A stretch of 64,000 nt of DNA from JACJWR01 sp963752505 (GTDB taxonomy: Bacteria > Actinomycetota > Actinomycetes > S36-B12 > UBA10799). Made by a program: the position numbers and the translations under genes. Positions 42,423 through 51,772 of this stretch are shown here, piece by piece. Location of the stretch: positions 124,001 to 188,000 of the forward strand of contig CAVVYM010000004.1 of NCBI GenBank assembly GCA_963752505.1, read 5' to 3'. Position 1 is the stretch's first letter. Each line of letters begins with the position of its first letter. The notes beneath the pieces were generated by a model. The model saw only the letters and a list, made by a program, of their open reading frames with translations. It searched no databases and had not been told where the DNA came from.

Positions 42423-42877
42423 GTGCTTCTCCAAGGTGGTGGGTTGGGCGCCGCGGTGAAGATGAGAGCGACCCTAAGTGATCGCCATGTTGATTCGGGC
42501 ACAGCCTGCCTGTCAACTCTCACCCGACTGCTCACCGATGGGCAATGATCACGGAGAGTAGTATTTCTATGGCGATGGGTTGACGGCGGGGGGCGTTTGC
42601 ATTGGGACATGACCGGAGGTCGCAACGGGCCCTGACCGGAAGCGCGGGTCAGGAATCCGTGACCCAGTAGGGTGTTTGGCGGCGCCCGGCAGGTCAGGCC
42701 GTGGGTCTGGAGGAACCTCAAGATCCCCGCAAGAAGGCGAACGCAGTGTAAGCGGTTGTCTTCGGGGGTCGAAGCGGCCACCTTGAGGGAATTCACCCGA
42801 ATGGCCTAATGATTGAATGCCACACTACTTCCCCCTGCGTCCGATTCGTGCTCAGTGGAGCACTTTGCGGCGCTAGT
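42423..42877. other. 455-bp intergenic region, nothing clear
   Basis: No gene is supported. There is a 6-bp-stem hairpin (GGGTCA at 42646-42651 with TGACCC at 42660-42665) and several GACCGG copies around 42610-42650, but no recognisable RNA family. It separates the divergent secreted-protein and transporter genes. Confidence 0.4.
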
Positions 42878-44074
42878 GTGCCGCCTGTGACCACATCGCC
42901 GCAGGATCCGCCGCAGGACTCACCAACTCCTGAGACCGTGCAGAACTCCACCGTCACGGAACCGAGCGAGCCGCCGCCGTGGTTGTGGGGGATCATCAAC
43001 CGGGCGATGTGGCGTGCCGTGGTCATCGTGCTGGCGACGCTGGCCGCACTGTGGGCGATGAATCAAGCGCGCGACCTGGCTGTGATCGTCGTGGTTGCGT
43101 TGTTCCTCGCGCTGGCGATCGTGCCCGCAGTGGACGGTTTGGTGCGTCGTCGCGGCTGGTCGCGCGGACTCGCCACCATCGTAGTCATCGGGGGTGTCTT
43201 CCTCACCGTGGCGCTGCTGATCGGGCTGCTCATCCCCGCCTTGATCGACGTTGCCAACAAGTTCTCCCAGGAGGTTCCCAACTGGTTGGACGAGGCGCGG
43301 AAGACCGGCCTCGATCTTCCGGTTCTGCAGGAAAGCGACTCCCAACTCCTCAAGGATGTGGAGAATTGGCTGAAGACAAACGGTGGGACACACGTTCTGA
43401 GCGCGGCCGGTACCAGCGTTGGCCTGGTCGCCAAGGTGTTTCTGACCTTCATCTTCACGATCATCATCTCCGCCGGCGAGCCGGCGATTCTGCGGGCGAT
43501 CCTCCGGCGCCTCGGCCCCTCCCACCAGATCCGCCTGATGGACGCCTGGGACACCGCCGTCGCCCAGACCGGCGGGTACTTCTATTCGCGACTGCTGCTG
43601 ATGGCCTTCACGAGCACCGGCTACGCGATCGTGATGCTCGCGGTGGGCATGCCGGTCTACTTCGCGATCCCGCTAGCCGTGTTCGGTGCCTTCTTCGTGG
43701 AGTTCATCCCATTGGTGGGCGGCTACATCGGAATCGCAATCCCGGTGCTGGTGGTGCTGGTGGAGAGGGGTTGGGTGCGGGCCGTCATCCTGCTGGCCTG
43801 GGCGGTGATCTACCAGCAGATTCACGACTACGCCCTCAGCCCGCGCATCAGCGCGAAGACGATGACTCTGAACCCGGGGGTAGCCCTCGGTTCTGCCCTG
43901 TTGGGCGGCGCGATAGCGGGCCCTCTCGGCGCGCTCTTCGCCATGCCTACGGCCGGAATGGTCACTGCGTTCCTCGGGAAGTACCTGCCGAGCAACCCCA
44001 TTGTCGTCGACTCGCGGGCGTTGGCGGAGCCAGCAAAGGGTGGTGGCAAGAAGCCGGATCCCGGCCCTTCGTAA
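42878..44074 (+). CDS. AI-2E family transporter (PerM-like)
   Basis: The protein of about 398 residues has a Pro-rich cytoplasmic tail and about eight hydrophobic segments. FLALAIVPAVDGLVRRRGWSRGLA, the amphipathic SQEVPNWLDEA region, and FVEFIPLVGGYIGIAIPVLV are typical of the AI-2E/UPF0118 family, which exports small molecules or ions. The start is uncertain: GTG at 42878 or 42887, or ATG at 42809. None has a strong ribosome site. Confidence 0.82.
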   Translation: MPPVTTSPQDPPQDSPTPETVQNSTVTEPSEPPPWLWGIINRAMWRAVVIVLATLAALWAMNQARDLAVIVVVALFLALAIVPAVDGLVRRRGWSRGLATIVVIGGVFLTVALLIGLLIPALIDVANKFSQEVPNWLDEARKTGLDLPVLQESDSQLLKDVENWLKTNGGTHVLSAAGTSVGLVAKVFLTFIFTIIISAGEPAILRAILRRLGPSHQIRLMDAWDTAVAQTGGYFYSRLLLMAFTSTGYAIVMLAVGMPVYFAIPLAVFGAFFVEFIPLVGGYIGIAIPVLVVLVERGWVRAVILLAWAVIYQQIHDYALSPRISAKTMTLNPGVALGSALLGGAIAGPLGALFAMPTAGMVTAFLGKYLPSNPIVVDSRALAEPAKGGGKKPDPGPS

Positions 44075-44184
44075 CCCTTCATCCGGTGCGAGTCGTGCGG
44101 TAGCGTCGTAGCCGAGGCTGGCCCGGGCCGGTCGAACGGAATCCACTCAGCAATGCCGTCAGTGCCTAGATTTAGGGAGTTTCG

Positions 44185-45573
44185 ATGCCGCACTTTCCCC
44201 GCCCCGAAGATGCGCCGGTCACGAGAGTGTCGGTCAATCCCGGAGTGTTCGACGAGGAGTGGCTCACGGTGCCGGTCGACCGGATTCCACAGCATGGCAT
44301 TCCGGGTGAAGCGGCCTACCAAATCGTCCATGACGAGGCCATGCTGGACGGCAACGCGCGGTTGAACCTTGCCACTTTCGTCACCACGTGGATGGATGAC
44401 TACGCCGACCGCATCTACGCCCAGTCCTACGACAAGAACATGATCGACAAGGACGAATATCCGGCGACCGCGGGCATCGAGGCCAAGTGCACCCGAATCA
44501 TGGCCTCCTTGTGGAACGCCCCTGGCGACACCGTAGGTGTGTCGACCATTGGCTCGAGCGAGGCCTGCATGATGGGCGGCTTGGCGTTCCTCAAGCGCTG
44601 GAAAGCTTCCCGGAAATCAGACGGAAAACCAGTTGATAAGCCGAACATGGTCATGAGTTCGGCGGTTCAGGTGGTGTGGGAACGGTTCTGCCGCTACTGG
44701 GACGTCGAGTTGCGGGCCGTGCCCATCACACTGGATAAGCCGGTGCTCACTCCCGAGACCATGCTCGAACATGTGGACGAGAACACTATCGGCGTCGTCG
44801 GAATCCTGGGAGTCACTTACACCGGTGGGTACGAGCCCATCGCAGATCTCGCCAAAGCGCTGGACGGACTGCAGCAGCGCACCGGCCTGGATGTGCCGCT
44901 TCATGTGGACGCCGCCTCCGGCGGCATGATCGCGCCTTTCCTGCAGCCGGAACTCTCGTGGGACTTCCGCCTGCCGCGGGTGCACTCGATCAGCACTTCG
45001 GGCCACAAATATGGATTGATCTACCCGGGGCTCGGCTGGGTGGTGTGGCGGGCCAAGGAGTACCTGCCGCAGGAAATGGTGTTTGACGTCTCCTACCTCG
45101 GTTCGGAAATGCCCACGCTAGGACTGAACTTCTCCAGACCAGCCGCGCAGGTGCTGCTGCAGTACTACGCCTTCATACGGCTTGGCTACCACGGCTACCA
45201 AACGGTGCAAAGCGTCAGTCGGCAAGTGGCCATGCATTTGAGCGGTGTGATCGGGCAGCTGCCGCAGTTCGAGCTGCTGAGTGACGGATCCGAGACGCCG
45301 GTGTTCGCCTGGCGGCTGGCCGACGACTTCTCGGGTGGCTGGACACTGTCACAGTTGTCGGACCGGCTTCGTTTCTACGGTTGGCAGGTGCCGGCCTACC
45401 CGATGCCAGCAGATATCGAAGACGTTGAAGTCATGCGTATCGTCGTGCGCAATGGGCTCGGCATGGATCTTGCAGACAAACTGATCTCGGACCTCAAGGC
45501 GTCGATCGCCGATCTTGACGCGGGGGCCTCGGCGGCCACCTCGGCCAAGCCACGACAATCGTTCCATCACTGA
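44185..45573 (+). CDS. gadB: Glutamate decarboxylase
   Basis: The 462-residue PLP enzyme converts glutamate to 4-aminobutyrate and CO2, using a proton. IGSSEACMMGGLAFLKRW, HVDAASGGMIAPF and the PLP lysine K275 in STSGHKYG are diagnostic, as is the bacterial GAD motif LNFSRPAAQVL. The C-terminus ends in SFHH, which may play the pH-dependent autoinhibitory role seen in E. coli GadB. GGGAG precedes the ATG. No antiporter gadC is adjacent. It supports acid tolerance or GABA metabolism. Confidence 0.94.
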   Translation: MPHFPRPEDAPVTRVSVNPGVFDEEWLTVPVDRIPQHGIPGEAAYQIVHDEAMLDGNARLNLATFVTTWMDDYADRIYAQSYDKNMIDKDEYPATAGIEAKCTRIMASLWNAPGDTVGVSTIGSSEACMMGGLAFLKRWKASRKSDGKPVDKPNMVMSSAVQVVWERFCRYWDVELRAVPITLDKPVLTPETMLEHVDENTIGVVGILGVTYTGGYEPIADLAKALDGLQQRTGLDVPLHVDAASGGMIAPFLQPELSWDFRLPRVHSISTSGHKYGLIYPGLGWVVWRAKEYLPQEMVFDVSYLGSEMPTLGLNFSRPAAQVLLQYYAFIRLGYHGYQTVQSVSRQVAMHLSGVIGQLPQFELLSDGSETPVFAWRLADDFSGGWTLSQLSDRLRFYGWQVPAYPMPADIEDVEVMRIVVRNGLGMDLADKLISDLKASIADLDAGASAATSAKPRQSFHH

Positions 45574-45587
45574 GCAGGCCACAGCAG

Positions 45588-46199
45588 ATGGAGGCGAATG
45601 CCTGGGACGAGCGGTACCGCGGCGCGGAACTGGTGTGGACCGCTTCGCCGAACGTATTCGTATCGGAGGTGCTCAGCGGGGTTACGCCAGGCCGAGCATT
45701 GGACATTGCCGCCGGTGAAGGTCGGCATGCTGTGTGGCTGGCCACACAGGGTTGGCAGGTGACGGCCGTCGATTTCTCGGCCGTGGGTCTCCAGCGAGCC
45801 CAGACTTGGGCCAAGGATGCAGGTGTGGCCGACCGGCTCACGACCGTGGTGGCGGACGTAGTCGAATTCGACCCCGAACCGGGGGTGTTCGACTTGGTGC
45901 TGCTCGCCTACCTACAACTCCCAGCTGCAGCCCGTCGATCCGCATTGGTCCATGCCGCCGCCGGAGTCGCGGTGGGGGGATCCCTGCTGGTGATCGCCCA
46001 CGATTCGAGCAACCTGGAGCATGGACACGGTGGCCCGCCAGATCCGGCGGTCTTGTACACGCCGGAGGACGTCCTGGCCGACCTTGCCGAGGCTGCTGGA
46101 TCGTGGCAGGCGATGAGGGCGGAGGTGGTGGAGCGCACGGTGCCCGATGCCCCTCGGCCTGCGCGCGACGCCTTGGTTCTGGCCACCCGGGTGGAATAG
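45588..46199 (+). CDS. Class I SAM-dependent methyltransferase
   Basis: The 203-residue protein has the methyltransferase fold of TehB/thiopurine-like group: WDERYRGAELVW, then LDIAAGEGRHAVWLA for SAM binding, VTAVDFSAVGL and DLVLLAYLQLP. The usual GxGxG motif reads AAGEG. The substrate is unknown. It starts 15 bp after gadB and may be co-transcribed. Confidence 0.83.
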   Translation: MEANAWDERYRGAELVWTASPNVFVSEVLSGVTPGRALDIAAGEGRHAVWLATQGWQVTAVDFSAVGLQRAQTWAKDAGVADRLTTVVADVVEFDPEPGVFDLVLLAYLQLPAAARRSALVHAAAGVAVGGSLLVIAHDSSNLEHGHGGPPDPAVLYTPEDVLADLAEAAGSWQAMRAEVVERTVPDAPRPARDALVLATRVE

Positions 46200-46246
46200 T
46201 CACGACCACAGGTAGTCACAGCTGATCGACCGACCAAGGAGGCGTC

Positions 46247-46315
46247 ATGTCCCGCGTGGTGCATTGTGAGATTCAAGCCGACGATGTTGAACGGGCCGAG
46301 GCCTTCTGCGCATAG
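46247..46315 (+). pseudogene. N-terminal remnant of a VOC/glyoxalase family gene
   Basis: GGAGG at 46238-46242 precedes an ATG opening 22 codons, MSRVVHCEIQADDVERAEAF and CA, then TAG. This matches the start of VOC/glyoxalase proteins (typically VVHFEIQADDPERA...AFY). No continuation of the domain is found in any frame after the stop, so only the 5' end of the gene survives, with its ribosome site. Confidence 0.6.
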
Positions 46316-46437
46316 GCGTCCATCGGCCCGATCCAGAGGCTCGCGGAACCCCAGCCAGGAGGCCCGCAAAACCCTGCCGTTCCCGCACTTACGGCGACAC
46401 GCCCGTTGCCCCATCCCTAGGCCTCTGCTACCGTTCT

Positions 46438-46560
46438 CGTCAGGTCAAGAGAGCCAGCGCCAAGCCTCAGCTTGCTGGTCTGCAACCCTCCACCGCGGTG
46501 GGGTGCAACTGAGGAAGACCAGGTCGGCCACAAAAGTGAACCGGCAAGCGCGGGTCACGG
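46438..46560 (+). promoter_or_regulatory. SAM-IV riboswitch
   Basis: The core AGCGCCAAGC...CTTGCTGGTCTGCAACCCTCC...CGCGGTGGGGTGC followed by closing AGACCAGG matches the SAM-IV riboswitch class of actinobacteria. P1 pairs AGGTC (46442) with AGACC (46516). It sits about 100 bp before metY-metX and should repress them when SAM is abundant. The exact 3' limit and its expression platform are not resolved. Confidence 0.85.
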
Positions 46561-46654
46561 GTAACTCCGGACCCACTGGGCCAAAGCCTGGGCGAGGACG
46601 GACTCCTCTCGCAGGTTCGGCGCAGCGAGTATCTGCAACAGGAGCGGAACACAT

Positions 46655-47972
46655 ATGTCTGACGGATGGTCATTCGAGACTCGCCAGATCCACATCGGCC
46701 AAACCCCCGACGGCGACACCAACGCCCGAGCACTGCCGATCTACCAGACCACGTCGTACACCTTCAACGACACCAATCATGCGGCGGACCTCTTCGGCCT
46801 CAGAGAGTTCGGCAACATCTACACCCGCATCATGAACCCCACCCAGGCAGTGGTGGAGGACCGAGTCGCATCACTGGAGGGCGGCGTCGGTGCGCTGCTC
46901 GTTTCCAGCGGGCAGGCAGCCGAGACGTTGGCGATCCTCAACGTGGCAGAGGCCGGCGACCACGTGGTCTCCAGCCCGAGCCTGTATGGCGGCACCTACA
47001 ACCTTTTCCACTACACCCTGCCAAAACTGGGCATCGAGGTGTCCTTCGTCGAGAACCCCGACGACCTGGAATCGTGGCGGGCGGCGGTGAAGCCCAACAC
47101 CAAGGCCTTCTTCGGTGAGAGCATCGCCAACCCGAAGAACGACATCCTGGACATCGAAGGCGTTGCGGGAGTCGCGCACGAGGTGGGCGTACCGCTGATC
47201 GTCGACAACACCGTCGCCACCCCCTACCTGATCCGCCCCATCGAGTGGGGCGCGGACATCGTGATCCACTCGGCCACCAAGTACCTGGGCGGCCACGGCA
47301 CCGCGGTTGCCGGCGTGATCGTCGACTCTGGCAAACTTCGACTTCGCCGCCGACCCGGAGAAGTTTCCCAACTACAACGAGCCGGACCCGAGCTACCACG
47401 GCCTCGTCTACGCCCGGGACCTCGGCGTCGGATCGGAACTGGGCGCCAACCTGGCGTTCATCCTGAAGGCGCGGGTGCAATTGCTGCGTGACCTTGGTGC
47501 GGCCGTCGCGCCCTTCAACGCGTGGTTGATCGCGCAGGGACTCGAGACGCTGAGCCTGCGTGTCGAGCGCCACAACGAGAACGCCAAGAAGGTGGCGGAG
47601 TGGTTGAGCGGGCGCCCCGAGGTGCTCGCCGTCAACTACGCGGGCCTGCCCTCGAGCCCGTGGCACGAACTGGGGCGCAAGTACGCGCCCAAGGGCACAG
47701 GCGCGGTGCTGGCCTTCGAGATCGACGGTGGCGTCGACGCGGGCAGGGCCTTCGTCGAGGCGCTGGAGTTGCACAGCCACGTGGCCAATATCGGCGACGT
47801 CCGCAGCCTCGTGATTCACCCCGCTTCGACCACCCACTCGCAGCTCACCCCCTCCGAACAGCAGGCCGCCGGCGTGACTCCGGGACTCGTGCGCCTCGCA
47901 GTGGGCATCGAGAACATCGATGACATCCTGGCCGACCTCGACGCAGGGTTCCGCGCCGCGAAGTCGGCCTGA
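46655..47972 (+). CDS. metY: O-acetylhomoserine sulfhydrylase, frameshifted
   Basis: This PLP enzyme makes homocysteine from O-acetylhomoserine and sulfide. The first part runs with YQTTSYTFND, GQAAETLAI, and the PLP lysine K209 in HSATKYLGG. At the AAA run 47333-47335 the frame breaks; deleting one A restores GNFDFAADPEKFPNYNEPDP and the rest of the family sequence to 47972 (NVANIGDVRSLVIHPASTTH-type ending). Full length would be about 438 residues, as expected. GGAG precedes the ATG at 10 bases. It is controlled by the SAM-IV riboswitch and precedes metX. Confidence 0.9.
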
Positions 47973-47978
47973 AAGATC

Positions 47979-49184
47979 ATGACCAACCCCAGCGCAACTG
48001 CCGCGACGCTCCCCACCGGGGCGCCGCGGCAGTTGCCTGCCCCGTCCCGGCGCCTCACCCATCTCGGTCCCTTCGACCTGGAGCTCGGCGGCCACATCCC
48101 CGAAGTCACCGTGGCCTACGAGACCTACGGCCAGTTGAACCGTGCGGGCGACAACGCGATCCTCGTGCTGCACGCGCTCACCGGCGATGCCCACGCCGTC
48201 GGCGGTCTGGAGCCTGGCCAACACACCCCGGGCTGGTGGGACGCCAACGTGGGACCGGGCAAGGCCATCGACACCGACCACTGGTTCGTGGTGTCGAGCA
48301 ACGTGCTGGGGGGCTGTCAGGGCACCACCGGGCCCGCCAGCTTGGCACCGGACGGACGACCCTACGGATCGCGGTTCCCGCGCATCACGATTCGCGATCA
48401 GGTGCACGTCGAGGCCCGGCTGGCCGACTACTTAGGCGTCGAGCGGTTCGCGCTGGTGGCGGGCGGATCCATGGGCGGCATGCGGGCGCTGGAGTGGTGC
48501 GCCATGTACGGCGATCGGGTCGGCTCAGCGTGGGTGGGGGCCACGAGTGCCTTCGCCTCCGCCGACCAGATCGGCACCCAGACCACCCAGATCCAAGCCA
48601 TCCTCGCCGATCCGGACTGGCGCGATGGCGACTACGCGGTCAACGACACCTTCCCGTACACCGGGCTGGGCATCGCCCGCAGGATCGCTCACCTGACCTA
48701 CCGCACCGAAGACGAACTCGCGATTCGATTCGGCCGCGATGAGCAGACTGGCGAGTCGCCGCTGAGCGCGACCACGCTCGCTCAGGCCTACGCATCGCCC
48801 GGCCACCGCTATGCGGTGCAGAGCTACCTCGACCACCACGCTGAGAAGCTGATCAACCGCTTCGATGCCGGCACCTATGTCGCCCTCACCGATGCGATGA
48901 CGACCCACGACATCGGGCGCGATCGTGGCGGCGTGGTCAAGGCCCTGCAGCGTATCGACGTCCCGATGATCGTCTCCGGTATCGATTCGGATCGGCTCTA
49001 TCCACTGCGTTTGCAGCAGCAGATCGTCGATGCGGTGCCCAGCGCAGGGCCCCTGCGCGTCATCGAATCGCCCTACGGGCACGATGCCTTCCTGCTCGAA
49101 TCCGAGGCCGTGGGCATCCAGTTGCGCGAGGCGCTCAGCCTCTCGCTCCCCGCTTTCCGCGACTGCACGGGTTGGTCGCGCTAG
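47979..49184 (+). CDS. metX: Homoserine O-acetyltransferase
   Basis: The 401-residue alpha/beta-hydrolase-fold enzyme transfers acetyl from acetyl-CoA to homoserine. The nucleophile is S164 in GGSMGGMRALEW, with a late acid IDSDRLYP and H in PYGHDAFL completing the triad. NVLGGCQGTTGP and VAYETYGQLN are family blocks. It begins 6 bp after metY and shares the riboswitch, so the two give homocysteine by direct sulfhydrylation. Confidence 0.95.
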   Translation: MTNPSATAATLPTGAPRQLPAPSRRLTHLGPFDLELGGHIPEVTVAYETYGQLNRAGDNAILVLHALTGDAHAVGGLEPGQHTPGWWDANVGPGKAIDTDHWFVVSSNVLGGCQGTTGPASLAPDGRPYGSRFPRITIRDQVHVEARLADYLGVERFALVAGGSMGGMRALEWCAMYGDRVGSAWVGATSAFASADQIGTQTTQIQAILADPDWRDGDYAVNDTFPYTGLGIARRIAHLTYRTEDELAIRFGRDEQTGESPLSATTLAQAYASPGHRYAVQSYLDHHAEKLINRFDAGTYVALTDAMTTHDIGRDRGGVVKALQRIDVPMIVSGIDSDRLYPLRLQQQIVDAVPSAGPLRVIESPYGHDAFLLESEAVGIQLREALSLSLPAFRDCTGWSR

Positions 49185-49230
49185 ACGCCCCGAATCAGTC
49201 CTCTAGTGCTACAAACCCGCACGCTCGCGG

Positions 49231-49264
49231 GGAGGGCCGCCGCCTGCGGAGGGCCGTCGCCTGC
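49231..49264. repeat. 17-bp tandem duplication plus GC-rich hairpin
   Basis: GGAGGGCCGCCGCCTGC occurs twice in tandem (49231-49247 and 49248-49264), with one substitution, followed by GGCGC...GCGCC. It lies between convergent metX and the GH31 gene and may be part of a terminator. Confidence 0.45.
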
Positions 49265-49290
49265 GGCGCTTCGGCGGGCGCCGGGGAGGC

Positions 49291-51642
49291 CTAATTGGCG
49301 AGGCCGGCGTCCTGCATCGCTTGACGGATGTCGTCGCCCACCGGATCGCCCTGCTTCACGAACGCCGCGGGTGTGCCGATCGGGGAGTCGACTTCGACCT
49401 CTTGGTCGCCGTCGAAGGTCTGCCCGGTGAGGATGTGCACCCACGTGCCGGGGGGCAGGGTGACCTTGGTACTGGTGGCATCGTTACTCGTGACCGGCGC
49501 CATCAGGAGGTGCTCGCCGAGGAAGAACTGCAGGTCAGCATCCGCGGCCTTGGTTCCCGGGTACACCAGCCAGGAATGCCGCATGGCCGGGACGCCCGTG
49601 GTCACGGCCTCCTCAATCACGTCCGCCCGGTAGTCCTTGAGCGCGACGAAGATCTGCGTTGCGCGGGCGAACTCCGCGCGCGTCTCCTCGGTGTCGTAGA
49701 CCTGTTGGTTCACCTCGGGCCGATTCGTCTCATGGGTGCGCATCATGGTGCCGAAGGCCTGCATCTCGGCCCACCTGGCGTTCAGGTTCGACGGCCGCAC
49801 GTAGTTCTTCACCACCGCGTTGATGCTGGTGTAGCCGCCGATGTCGCTGTGCCAGAGCGGGTTACCCGAGACACCGCCGGCGTTCATGCCGAGCACCACC
49901 GAGGCCAAGCCGTCCTGCGGGGCGAAGGTGACCATCTGGTCGCCCGCCCACTGCATGGGAACCTCCTGAGGGGATCCCAGGAAGGACGAACGCATGAAGG
50001 CCAGGCAGTCCGGCGTGTTCGCCTTCTCGCAGGCCATCCGAACGGTCTGAGCCCACAGTTCCGGGTAGCGATTGTGCTGCTGTAACGCGTCGCCTTCGAA
50101 CAGCACTGCGTCGAACGGCAGGGCCTCGCCGAAGTCGGCCATGAACCCGGCGGCGCCCTTGCCGATGACCTCGGTGGCGATCACATCGGCGTACCACTCC
50201 TGCGCGGCCGGGTTGGTGAAGTCCATCAAGGCCACCGGGAAGCCGACCGTTTCAATGACGTAGGTGCCGCCCTCCGGGCTCTTGACCAGGAAGCCCTGTT
50301 CCTCGGCCTCGGCGTAGAGATTCCGAATCCCGGGCGCGTTCTTCTCCGAGGCATCGGCGAGGAAGGGATTGACGTAGGTCAGCACTTCGATGCCCTCGGC
50401 GTTGAAGTCGGCGACCATCTGGTCCCAGCCGGGGTACTGCTGCTCGTCGAGTTGCCACGTCCACCACAACTGACTGCCGAAGCTTGTGGTGCGCTTGCCC
50501 ACCCAGTCCTGCAGCCAGACGCCTGAGATCTCAGCGCCGGCCTGCTGCATGTCAGCCACCACGGACCGCACCTTTTCGGTGCCGCCCTGCAGACCGAGGA
50601 CCGCCCCGTCCTGGGACCACTCGGCCAACTCAGGGAACGACGTGCCGGCCGCACGAGCCGTGATGAGGTCCACCGGCGAGTCCGCCGTCACAACTTCGGC
50701 GCTCAGCGAGTTCGACCAGGTTTCCAGTGAGAGTTGCCCATTGCGGCTGAGGTCCGCCACTCCGAACCCGCCCGACGTTTCGACGTCGGCCAGAGCGAAT
50801 GATCGGTTGTCACTGGTCACGTAGGTGGGCCAGGCGGCGTAGGTGATGCCCAGATTCGCACCGGCCCAGTTGGTGAGGTCCGCAAGGAAGGTGATCGGTT
50901 GCTCGCCACGCCCGATGCCCTGCTCCTGCACCAGCACGGGGAAGGTGTCACCGACCAAGTCGAAGTCGCGGAACTGCTCCCCGAAGCCGTAGACCTCCTC
51001 ATCGGCGCCCAGCCCGTTCGTGAACATCACCGACGTGACCGGCTCGCCGTTGCTGGCCAGTTCGACATCGACATCCATGCCCAACACCGTTACCGCCGCG
51101 GACTTCACGACCGGCGACAGCGTCATCGTGTAGGTGGCGGCGATGTCGCCGTCGCTGAGGTTGCCCTTGATGACGACGTTCTCACCTGATTTCGTGACCT
51201 CGTCGACGGATTGGTCGGTGAGGCTCGCGGAACGCTTCACATCGGCCCAGAAGAACCCGTAGCGCTCCGTCCAATCGACGCTCCCCAAGCCCGCCGAGAG
51301 GAATGCGGTGCCTGGATCGCTGAACCACACCGGGCTCTGATCGGCGGTCGTGGTGATGCTGACGCTTGGGTCGTCTCCGCTGGCGACTGAGACGCTGAAG
51401 GGACCGACGGTGAGGGGCTCGGCCGCGGAAGTGTTCATCGACAATCCGCCCGGTCGCATCGGATCCAGACTCTCCTGCGGAACTCGCAGCCACAGGTACG
51501 TCAGGTATGTCGCGGCGACCAAAATGAGTACCAACAGGATGATGATGATCACCCGGAGAATGCGCCACCAGAGCGGTTTCTTCCGGCGCGGTTCAGGGGT
51601 GGAAGCGCTTGAGGGGTCAGCCGTTTCCGTGGTGCTCACCAT
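49291..51642 (-). CDS. Membrane-anchored GH31 glycosidase, sulfoquinovosidase-like
   Basis: The 783-residue protein has a short cytoplasmic N-terminus, one anchor helix (about 26-51) and an extracellular GH31 domain. The nucleophile is D503 in GFMADFGE and the acid/base D568 in QWAGDQ. QDW-x-G-x-R-TSFG (residues 378-388, with R384) and the HSDIGGYT, MMRTHE and APIGTP-type blocks match E. coli YihQ, where the arginine helps recognise the sulfonate of sulfoquinovose. It probably releases sulfoquinovose from plant or algal sulfolipid derivatives outside the cell. Nearby genes show no EMP or transaldolase sulfoglycolysis pathway. An alpha-glucosidase or xylosidase role is less likely. Confidence 0.82.
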   Translation of the reverse strand: MVSTTETADPSSASTPEPRRKKPLWWRILRVIIIILLVLILVAATYLTYLWLRVPQESLDPMRPGGLSMNTSAAEPLTVGPFSVSVASGDDPSVSITTTADQSPVWFSDPGTAFLSAGLGSVDWTERYGFFWADVKRSASLTDQSVDEVTKSGENVVIKGNLSDGDIAATYTMTLSPVVKSAAVTVLGMDVDVELASNGEPVTSVMFTNGLGADEEVYGFGEQFRDFDLVGDTFPVLVQEQGIGRGEQPITFLADLTNWAGANLGITYAAWPTYVTSDNRSFALADVETSGGFGVADLSRNGQLSLETWSNSLSAEVVTADSPVDLITARAAGTSFPELAEWSQDGAVLGLQGGTEKVRSVVADMQQAGAEISGVWLQDWVGKRTTSFGSQLWWTWQLDEQQYPGWDQMVADFNAEGIEVLTYVNPFLADASEKNAPGIRNLYAEAEEQGFLVKSPEGGTYVIETVGFPVALMDFTNPAAQEWYADVIATEVIGKGAAGFMADFGEALPFDAVLFEGDALQQHNRYPELWAQTVRMACEKANTPDCLAFMRSSFLGSPQEVPMQWAGDQMVTFAPQDGLASVVLGMNAGGVSGNPLWHSDIGGYTSINAVVKNYVRPSNLNARWAEMQAFGTMMRTHETNRPEVNQQVYDTEETRAEFARATQIFVALKDYRADVIEEAVTTGVPAMRHSWLVYPGTKAADADLQFFLGEHLLMAPVTSNDATSTKVTLPPGTWVHILTGQTFDGDQEVEVDSPIGTPAAFVKQGDPVGDDIRQAMQDAGLAN

Positions 51643-51772
51643 CAGTGTCTATCGCCTGAGTCCTTGGCATGCATTGCGATTCGGACAAGTCCGCCATCTT
51701 TTTGCCCACATCAGCCTCCCCGATTGTGATAAGCAGACCCTTACGAATGTCCAAGCTGCAAAAGGAGCGTAC

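Noticed and set aside
42646..42665. GGGTCA/TGACCC hairpin as a riboswitch or small RNA
   Set aside because: One short stem with no recognisable partner motifs is not enough support.
42419..42796. 125-codon frame on the minus strand opposite the intergenic region
   Set aside because: It shows no protein-like pattern, no ribosome site and no domain; its end also overlaps the leader of the secreted-protein gene.
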